Positions 55,849 to 64,000 of a stretch of DNA of 64,000 bases are shown in pieces. Under the pieces are notes generated by a model that was not told where the DNA came from, did no database searches, and worked only from the letters and a program-made list of their open reading frames with translations. The stretch is from Sophora flavescens (Eukaryota > Streptophyta > Magnoliopsida > Fabales > Fabaceae), in assembly GCA_030762895.1 (NCBI GenBank), contig CM061069.1:102441923-102505922 (forward strand), given 5' to 3'. Position numbers and translations under genes: made by a program. The first letter of the stretch is position 1, and each line of letters opens with the position of its first letter.

Positions 55849-55853
55849 AAAAT
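55849..55853. repeat. target-site duplication, left copy
   Basis: AAAAT, repeated at 60805-60809. Confidence 0.8.
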
Positions 55854-56097
55854 TGTTAAGAGAGTCGAGTTCTCAAGAGAAAGAGCATTGTGCTCATGAT
55901 TTCATTATCAAGAACTTCACAATAATATTACAGAGAGAGAGAATATATAGCCTAGCTCCTAACTAACCAAGAGCAAGTCAGTGACTTGTTGGACAAGCAA
56001 CTGAAAAACAGAAAAAGGGAAAATTCTAACAGAAATAACAGAACTGAAAACAAAAAAAAAGGAGGGAAAATTCTAACAGAAATAACAGATCTTAACA
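55854..56097 (-). repeat. 3' LTR of the copia element
   Basis: 244 bp. The minus-strand polypurine tract (GCTTGAGGGGGGTG) lies at 56098-56111 next to it. Confidence 0.93.
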
Positions 56098-56103
56098 CCC
56101 CCC

Positions 56104-59100
56104 TCAAGCTGGAGTGTGGATGTCAAGCATTCCAAGCTTGGAATGAATGATGTTGAAGGGGCCAACATGTAGAGGTTTGGTGAGAATGTCTGCCAACTGC
56201 TCATGGGTTGAGATGGGAAGAAGGTGAAGTATGCCAGATTGAACTTTGTCTCGGACCACATGGCAATCCATTTCTATGTGCTTTGTACGCTCATGGAAGA
56301 CAGGGTTGGCTGCTATGTGCAAGGCAGCTTGATTATCACAATATAGAACAACTGGCTTGGGGTGCTCAATGTGAAGATCTTTCAATAGGACCAGCAGCCA
56401 TTGTGCTTCGCAGGAGGCTTGGGCTAGAGCCCTGTACTCAGCCTCTGAGGATGACCTGGAAATAATGGATTGTTTCTTACTTTTCCAAGAGATTAAGGAA
56501 GTGCCTAGGTAGAAACAGAACCCTGTTATGGATCTTCGAGTGTCGGGGAAGGCCCCCCAATCCGAGTCACTGAAACCAGTTAAAGAAGTGGAGGATGAGG
56601 AAGAGAAGAATAGTCCTTTGCCAGGAGCTCCTTTGAGGTATTTGAGAGTATGTTGTGCAGCTTGCATATGAGCATCCGTTGGAGTTTGCAAATATTGACT
56701 CAATCTTCCAACAGCATAGCAAATGTCAGGCCTTGTATGAGTAAGATATAGTAGGCGGCCTACAAGTCTTCTGTAAATGGTTGGATCAGAAAGAGGAGCA
56801 CCAGAAGATTTGTGAAGCTTCAATGTGGCATCCATAGGTGTGGAGGAAGGTTTGGCAGCAAGCAGACCAGTGTCTTCTAGGAGATCAAGACAGTATTTCC
56901 TTTGATATAAGGCAATGCCTGAGTTTGATCGAGCTACTTCGAAACCAAGGAAGTATTTTAGCATGCCAATGTCTTTAATGTTGAATCTGGTATCCAGTAA
57001 GTGCTTCAGTTGTTGGATTTCAGTAAGATCAGTCCCCGTGAGCACCAAGTCATCAACATAAACAAGGATAATAGTGAGGCCAGTGGAGGATCTTTTGGTG
57101 AAAAGGGAATAATCGGCCTTGGATTGTTGGAATCCTGAATCAAGTAAGGTAGAAGTGAGCTTGGCATTCCACTGTCTACTGGCTTGTTTCAAGCCATATA
57201 GAGACCTTTGCAATTTGCAAACTAGAGCTGGATTGTCAACTTTCAATCCTGGTGGAACCTTCATATACACTTCCTCATTCAAATCACCATGCAAAAAGGC
57301 AGTGTTGACATCATGTTGATGGAGATACCAACCCTGGGAAGCAACTAGTGATAACACAAGGCTCACTGTTGTCATCTTCACAACCGCACTGAAGGTTTCA
57401 ATGTAGTCCAAACCAGCAGTTTGTGTGAAACCCTTGGCTACCAATCGAGCCTTGTGTTTATCAATTGAGCCATTAGCTTTGAATTTTAACTTGAACACCC
57501 ATTTGCAACCAACTGGCTTCTTATTGGGGGGTAAAGGTGTAAGCTGCCAAGTGTTAGTCTTAATTAGAGATGATAATTCAGATTGGATAGCCTGTTTCCA
57601 ACTTTCATGACATATAGCATCCCTAAAACTAGTAGGTTCAAGATGTGATGATACATTTAGAGTAAAGTGCTTGTGATATTGTGAAAGATTGTGATAAGAG
57701 ATGTAATTGCAAATAGGGTACCTGATGGTGCAGAAGACAAAGAACAGTGGTAGTCTTTAAGGTAAGAGGGAGGTTGTTTTTGTCTTTGTGATCTGCGGGG
57801 AGGGGATTGGGGTAAGAGAGAATGATGTGGTTCAGACATTGATGGCTCGGGTGAAGGAGGATTGGGTGGGTGAGATGTGTCAAGTAGATAGTCATATGGA
57901 GATGATGGAGGGACAGGCCTTATAGGCTGTGTTGAAACAACAGATGGTGATGAATGATTATTTAAGTAAGGGAGGGTATTTTCATAGAATATGACATCTC
58001 TGGAGACAAGAAGTTCTCTTGTATTGAGGTCAAAGAGTAAATGGCCTTTGACACCTGATCTTACACCTAGATAGATGCATTTTCTTGCTGTAAGATCAAA
58101 CTTTTTCCTGTTGGCCTTCAGTGTGGAGGCATAACATAAACATCCAAATACTTTCAAAGTATTGATGGATGGTGTGTAGTTAAACAGAGCCTCATGTGGA
58201 GATTTTTGACCTAGGAATCGAGTTGGCAGTTTGTTTATGATATGGACAGCTTGTGATATGGCCCGTGTCCAAAAAATTTTAGGCAGGTTAGCATGAAAAA
58301 GTAATGCTCTGGCCACAGCAAGAAGATGTTGGTGTTTTCGTTCTGCCACCCCATTTTGTTGGGGTGTTTCTACACAGGAAGTTTGATGGATAATGCCTTG
58401 AGAATCATAGAAGCTTTGCAAGGCAAATTCAGGGCCATTATCCGATCTAATGCTTTTAACTTTGGCAGAAAACTGAGTTTCAATCATGGATATGAAATGT
58501 TTGATATGATTTGAAACTTCTGATTTTAACTTTAGAAAAATGATCCATGTATATCTACTTTTGTCATCAACAATGGTAAGAAAATATTTATGACCAAGTA
58601 AGGAGGGGTGTGCAAAAGGACCCCATATATCCATGTGCAACAAATCAAAACACTTGGAGGAATTTGTAGTGCTATCAGGAAAAGGTAATCTTTTTTGTTT
58701 TGCAAAGTGACAAGTGTCACAAGGGATACAAGAGTTTGTACAATCTATGGAAGAATACAATTTATTCATTTGGACAAGTTTTTCATGAGAGGGATGGCCT
58801 AACCTATTATGCCAAACATTACATTTAACAGAAGAAACGGTATTGATGTTACAAATGTGGGAAAGGTGACTTGTTGGAGAGGATAAGACGTACAAGCCAG
58901 CTCTCAATTCAGCTGCTCCAATCGTCCTCAAGGAGGAGTTGTCCTGTATGGAACAACCAGCAGGGTGAAACTTTAGACAACAATGAAGGTTTGCAATTAG
59001 TTTGGAAACTGAAATCAAATTAAAGGTAAATGAAGGAATGTACAAAACATCAGTGATATAGAACTATTCAGTAAAAAATATGGTTCCTGCCATGTTGGTT

Positions 59101-60398
59101 TGAATACGAGAGCCATCGGGCAATTTAACAAGTATAGGTCTGATTTGTCTAAGGCATTGAAAATTGGTTTTGGAAAAACACACATGATCAGTAGCTCCAC
59201 TATCAAGAACCCAAGAGTTTACTTTGGAACTATAAGCAGGAAGAGTAGCACAGATTATACCTGAGTTGCCATCCTTATAAGAACTAACCAATTGATTAGT
59301 GGTGTGGGAAGAGGAAACTTGAGGGGTTTGCTGCAGCAGAGAAAGGAGGTCCTTATGTTGTTCTGGTGTGAAGGCTACTGATGTAGCATCTGCTGGTATT
59401 TCTTTCTGGCCAAGAGACTGAAGATCATCTTCAATTTCGTGATCATCCATGGAATATTGGTTGATGGTGCCCCCTCTTTGCAAGTGAGGAGGATAACCAT
59501 GCTTTTTGTAGCACGTGTCAACCATATGACCTGATCTGTTACAATAGGAGCAGATTTTGGTGCTTCTACCTCTGCCTCGGCCACCAGAGGATTGGCCTCC
59601 ACGACCTCTACCTCTGCTAGAAGTACCAGTGTTGGTATCCAATTGAGCTAAAACTCGAGAATCATAAAATTGAAGAACTAGTTGCCTTTCTTGTTGAATG
59701 AGAACAGAAAAGACTTTGTCTAAATCAGGAAGAGGGTCCATCATCATTATATTGGACCTAACAGCGGAATATTGTTCATTGAGGCCCCTTAAGAACCTAA
59801 TCACATAGTCACCTTCCCTGTAACTCTTAACAATGAGAATGAGTTGACAGGAACAGACTACAGCACAGGTGCATGAAGGAATAGGGCGAAAATTGTCCAA
59901 TTCTTCGATTAATCCTTTCAATTTTGTAAAGTAATTGGTAATAGTGGCATCACCTTGTTTGAGCAGATAAATCTCTTCTTGCAAGTCACTGATTCGAAAA
60001 ACATCCCCTTGGTAGTAACGTTTCTTGAGAGTATTCCAAATATCCGAAGCATTTTCCATCCACATGATGGTCTGCAAGACTTATGGATCAAGAGAGTGAT
60101 GAAGCCATGAAACCACCAAGGTATTGCAATGATCCCATAGAGTGAAATTGGGATCATCAAGAGCAGGGTGAGGTAAAGAACCATCTACAAATTTGACCTT
60201 TTTCTTGGTCTTCAAAGCAAGAAGCTTAGCACGCGACCATGAGTGGTAATTTCCACCATTGAGCACCTGAGACACTACTCCAGGATTCTCATTTGGATGA
60301 GTATAGTAGGGATTCAATAGATTGGTGAGGGCTGCATTGTTGATAGCAGCATTGTTTGCATCATTTGGATGAGTATAGTAGGGATTCAATAGATTCAA
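56104..60398 (-). pseudogene. copia gag-pol polyprotein, two stops and one frameshift
   Basis: Gag (60398 to about 59600) has NYHSWSRAKLLALKTKKKVK, a TAA at 60081-60083, then UBN2-type words (SDLQEEIYLLKQGD, YFTKLKGLIEELDNFRP). The zinc knuckle CSYCNRSGHMVDTC is at about 59550-59510. Protease WVLDSGATDHVC is at about 59220-59185. A TAG stands at 59064-59066, in the same frame. Integrase has HNRLGHPSHEKL, CDTCHFAKQK, MDIWGPF and QNGVAERKHQ. A frameshift near 57715 leads into the RT: WYLHQHDVNTAFLHGDLNEE, YVDD at 57060-57049, and RNase H SDSDWGAF, SSSEAEYRALA, TKHIEMDCHVV, ending at 56104. All catalytic motifs are intact, so only three lesions separate it from an autonomous element. Confidence 0.93.
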
Positions 60399-60544
60399 GA
60401 TCGAGCAAGAGTCTTAAAGAATTGAAGGATTGAGGAAAGGAAGCAACAGATGTTGCAAAGAAATCGATTCAAGATCAGTAGATTGCAACAAAGATTGCAG
60501 AAAAATGATCGATCGTTGGGCACAGTGAGAAGAAAAAGGATTCA

Positions 60545-60553
60545 ACTGATACC
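60545..60553 (-). other. primer-binding site, initiator-Met tRNA type
   Basis: On the minus strand TGGTATCAG follows one base after the 5' LTR. Complementarity to initiator tRNA-Met covers about nine bases. Confidence 0.75.
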
Positions 60554-60554
60554 A

Positions 60555-60804
60555 TGTTAAGAGAGTCGAGTTCTCAAGAGAAAGAGCATTGTGCTCATGA
60601 GTTCATTATCAAGAACTTCACAATAATATTACAGAGAGAGAGAATATATAGCCTAGCTCCTAACTAACCAAGAGCAAGTCAGTGACTTGTTGGACAAGCA
60701 ACTGAAAAACAGAAAAAGGGAAAATTCTAACAGAAATAACAGAACTGAAAACATAAAAAAAAAAAAAGGAGGGAAAATTCTAATAGAAATAACAGATCTT
60801 AACA
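60555..60804 (-). repeat. 5' LTR of the copia element
   Basis: 250 bp, with a longer A run than the other LTR. Confidence 0.93.
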
Positions 60805-60809
60805 AAAAT
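60805..60809. repeat. target-site duplication, right copy
   Basis: AAAAT, matching 55849-55853. Confidence 0.8.
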
Positions 60810-62340
60810 GAAAAAATTTAAAAATGTATACTTAAATTTATAGTTAGACAAGCTACTCATATGAAACAATGTGTACCTTGTACATAGCCAAATGTCACAC
60901 CAAACTCCCAACCAACTTTTAGTCGCAATGTATATACATATCTCCAAAGGAGCCAAGATGTGTGCATATATTTACCTTCATAGACACCTCTGTGACAACT
61001 ACGAAAAAGAAAGAAAACAAGTTCAACCCAAACAAAAAATTTAGTGCCATATCAAAGCTGTACAGAATAATTTTAAGTGGAGTCTAGTTAATACTTTTTA
61101 TCCAATGGCCTAGAAAAATAAAATTAAAATGCTATGAGATGTGTGAAAGGAATCGGGTTGTCATAATACCTTTTTTCGAGGGGATAAAAGTTTGTGTCTC
61201 ATTACACCATAGTCCACAAAATTTGGAATAGTTCTCTTGAATTATAAGTATTGAAATACTCAAATGGGCAGTATTCTCTCAATAAAATATATTTTGAGAA
61301 GGTTCATGTCATAGTAAAATTTCCAAAACTAAGTTCGCGACTCATTCTTCCTAATAGATTTAAAAACTAGCATACAAAAAGGTAAAATTATGAAAATCTA
61401 ATATTCCTACACAATCATAGATGCTCAATGACCACCCTAATTATATAAAAAAAAAACCTTGACTTCATACAACTTTGGCCACAATTTTCCCATCATAGCA
61501 TGCAAGAAGTAAGTTCCATAAAATTTAAAGATCTTGGAGATGGAAAGGAAAATCAAATCCAAGAAAATTAACTTTAATTTATTGATGCTTACTACAAACC
61601 TAACAAAAAAAGAACCTAACATTTTACCTAATCCTAGATAATATATTGAATTTCTAAAAATGGGTTAAATTTGTATTCTTATGCATACCAATTTAACATT
61701 TTCAAGTTAAACAAATCGTAGTTGGATGGAATGGAAATAATATGTTTGAATAAAATATTTTTATAGAACCACTTGTTAAACAAAAATATGGAACTTACCA
61801 AAAATCCGCTTCTGCTCACCATCTCATGCTATCACATTCAAAAGATCAATACCCTAAAAGATGATTTACTATCTTGGTCTGAAGACGAATTTGCAGTGCG
61901 GCCATAAAGTTCTATGCCATTGACAATAACCAACAATAATTAAAAAGCAAAGACAAAAAATAATTGGAAAATAATAACATAGGTAAAAAATTTGAACCCT
62001 AACATATGTAGATGAGAGCAACAAGAACAACGGGCTGATTGTGTGACATTGATAAGGTTATATATGAGCAAACAATTGGAAATTAAAAATGGATGCAGAT
62101 GCGAGCAACAAAATAGAGATTCTGATCAAAATGGATTTTCTCCTTCCCTGAACAAGGGTGGGAGAGGGAGAGGAGAGGGAGAGGATGGGGGGGGGGGTGA
62201 TGAAGGGGGAGAGAAAACAAATAAGAGAGATAGAGATGATGGAGAAAGATTTGTTGGAGAAAATCTAAACTCGGATGCAAATGGGAGCAAAAAGAGGTCT
62301 GGGGGGGGAGTGTGAGAGTAACATGGTTTTTATACATGAG
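60810..62340. other. AT-rich intergenic DNA, no gene seen
   Basis: A purine-rich block at about 62150-62310 (GGAGAGGGAGAGGAGAGG-like, two G runs of 7-9) gives a Gly/Arg-rich ORF that I regard as low complexity. The rest has no recognisable feature. Confidence 0.5.
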
Positions 62341-62344
62341 AAAT

Positions 62345-62404
62345 ACAACCCTAATGGCTATTTTGTATGGATTTACAACCCTAATGGCTATTTTGTATGG
62401 ATTT
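62345..62404. repeat. perfect 30-bp tandem duplication
   Basis: Two identical adjacent copies starting ACAACCCTAATGGC and ending TGTATGGATTT. Confidence 0.97.
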
Positions 62405-63360
62405 AAGGTCCAGTTGATCTGATCCAGCCCATTATAATTAAAAACAAATTTTTTGTTAGCCCACTTATTAAAAAAGTAATGTAATAAAGTTGGAAGTTAA
62501 AAGGAAATATATAAAATTAGGATTAATTGAAATGGTTTCCTTTTCTGAAAACCAAATTGGAAAAAAAAATTAAAAAATAGCCATTGGAAATTTACAAGAA
62601 AATAAATAAATTAAATTAAATATTTTCCTTTTTCTAAAAACACAGTTTAGAATATTCTAAATACTAGTCGTTGCAGAGATAAATGCAATTTATGAAATAT
62701 TGAAAGTTTATTTTTCTGCAAAAAACACTTTTCAAACACATTTTAAAAACTTATCGTTGGAGCAAAAAATTCAGTAGATAAAGAAATAGAATATTTCTAT
62801 TTTTCAGCACAACATAGTCAATTGTTCAATATGCAATAATCAATTATGACTTATCTGCCATAAGCTGGGTTTTGAATAAAAATATCATAAACAATTATTT
62901 ACCTCAAAATTATTTTTATAAGATAAAACCTTTTTAACCAAAAAGGAAATCAAAGATATTTCTAAAAACATTTTATGCATTTTACAAACATGTTCCAAAA
63001 ATGGTTTTTGAAAATTTAAAATTTTTTTTAAAGAAGTGAGCCATTATTATCATTGTTACAACTTACAAATATTCTATGACCTTATATAAATATTCTTCAA
63101 GTCCTTTTTCTTGGTCTTGAATTTGTTTTTTGTTCTTCTTGAGAGTCTTTCAGAAATGTCCTTTAGATATTAAATCTTCAAGTTATGCAAATATTGTTCC
63201 ATTGTTCTTGAAGATTATAAGATTGTCCTTTTACTCTTTGTTCTTCAAGCTCTTAGCACATCCTTTTTGTTCTTGATCTTTTTCTTGATGAACGAAGGAT
63301 TGTTCTTACATTTTTCAATCACCAAGATATTGATATTATAAATTTGCTCATCGTCCTTGC
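62405..63360. other. AT-rich intergenic DNA, no gene seen
   Basis: A T-rich section at 63090-63300 repeats GTTCTTC, CTTGAAG and TTCTTGAT-like words irregularly. No coding signal. Confidence 0.5.
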
Positions 63361-63369
63361 CGAGCTGCT

Positions 63370-63830
63370 TCATGTATCCTAACAGGAATGGGGATACCTT
63401 TATATTTGTGTAAACTATTCCCTAACGGAATGGGGTGAATAGTATCATTCTCAGAATGAGCACCCTAACAAGAATGCGGGTGTGCACCGACCTTTATAGA
63501 TGCATCGCTTGGACGACTGACTAACATCCCTAAAGGGAATGGAGGATGGTGACAGGATTTAAGCGGCCACGTCAGCATACAGGTTTAGGTGCATGAGAGA
63601 ATGGGTAGAGGATAATCCAGTAACTTGAGGATTATTGCAACCTATATGTGCTCTATATATGATGCATGTCTTTGTTTGTTATTGTATATATGTTATGTAT
63701 TCCTTTTCAAATTATGATGATAGAATAGTTTCTTATCTCCTTATCCCCTTTTGTGTATCTATTGTTCTCTGTACGTGAAGCAGAGCCAGTTTGAGACACC
63801 CCGATGTCCCATTAAAGGAAAAACTATTTA
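63370..63830. other. possible gypsy LTR fragment
   Basis: The word TAAC(A/G)GGAATG(G)GG occurs about four times at 63376-63545, followed by sequence ending GAGACACCCCGATGTCCC near 63810. This resembles the layout of the chromovirus LTRs at 20680 and 49149 (repeat block, T-rich stretch, end with ACACCC words), but no boundaries are visible before the window ends. Confidence 0.3.
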
Positions 63831-63929
63831 ACTAAAACTTAATCGCGATATAACGTTAAGCGTCGTGTATACAAAAGCAGCGAATATATAAAAACTTTAA
63901 AAATAAAGAACAGAGATATAAACATCACA

Positions 63930-63930
<1 letters not shown>

Positions 63931-63998
<68 letters not shown>
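63931..63998. repeat. (CA)n-(TA)n compound microsatellite
   Basis: About 17 CA units, an AGA interruption, then about 16 TA units up to the window end. Confidence 0.97.

Positions 63999-64000
<2 letters not shown>

Larger units (their letters stand above)
55854..60804 (-). mobile_element. nearly complete Ty1/copia retrotransposon, 4.95 kb
   Basis: Two LTRs (55854-56097, 244 bp; 60555-60804, 250 bp) differ by about three substitutions and a short A-run indel. AAAAT flanks both ends. The minus-strand order is LTR, primer site, gag, protease, integrase, RT, RNase H, polypurine tract, LTR. The LTRs begin TGTTAAGA and end TCTTAACA. The lineage within copia is not assigned with confidence. It is inserted just beyond the tail-to-tail inverted repeat. 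Confidence 0.95.

Noticed and set aside
62043..62315. Gly/Arg/Asp-rich 90-codon ORF
   Set aside because: It is driven by a purine-rich low-complexity block with G runs; no domain, promoter or splice context.

Overview
The window is plant nuclear DNA. It is AT-rich, has spliced gene fragments with canonical GT-AG introns, and is built mostly from nested retrotransposons, LINEs, MITEs and palindromes. The repeat style suggests a dicot, probably a papilionoid legume (inference, moderate to low confidence). Two runs of exactly 500 N (19001-19500, 43501-44000) are scaffold gaps. Only one ordinary protein-coding gene looks intact: a small secreted proline-rich protein at 36753-37127.

Layout, left half. 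1-0.9 kb: decayed LINE ORF1 (minus strand). 1.1-1.9 kb: promoter-like sequence followed by two stem-bounded C/D-box-like RNA candidates. 3.9-4.7 kb: degenerate terminal-inverted-repeat element. 6.95-8.43 kb: a palindromic MITE next to a fold-back array of about 135-bp units that run first direct and then inverted. 8.75-18.3 kb: an old Ty3/gypsy element (5' LTR, PBS, gag/protease and pol relics) split by a young 5.5-kb non-autonomous LTR element (11581-17079). That younger element has 1243-bp LTRs, a GTATG target duplication, a tRNA-Asp primer site, no pol, and a broken acidic/Cys-rich reading frame. 19.5-24.5 kb: part of a copia LTR, a chromovirus 3' end with a 2.5-kb LTR, and a copia gag with its 5' LTR. 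25.8-26.5 kb: an LTR with a tRNA-Lys primer site. 26.9 kb: a Mutator-type MITE. 27.8-30.65 kb: a 5'-truncated LINE with poly(A).

Layout, right half. 30.7-36.2 kb: AT-rich intergenic DNA with several MITEs, one inserted inside another, and a LINE 3' relic. 36.75 kb: the proline-rich gene. 39.78-42.11 kb: five gamma-SNAP exons with a U12-type intron, but with lesions that point to a pseudogene or a damaged allele. 44.0-49.15 kb: a SIRE-like copia element split by a 1.44-kb solo LTR, itself sitting in a second copy of the chromovirus LTR. 51.36-55.85 kb: an unusual cluster of three large inverted repeats and two CACTA MITEs. The middle inverted repeat is a head-to-head duplication of an HHP/AdipoR-like gene start with only an 8-nt loop. 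55.85-60.80 kb: a nearly complete copia element (minus strand) with two stops and one frameshift. The rest is sparse AT-rich DNA, ending in microsatellites.

Most sequence here is layered transposition, and the order of insertion can be read from target duplications. The best candidates for something undescribed are the non-autonomous element with its own reading frame, the palindrome cluster (a possible small-RNA source), and the fold-back tandem array.
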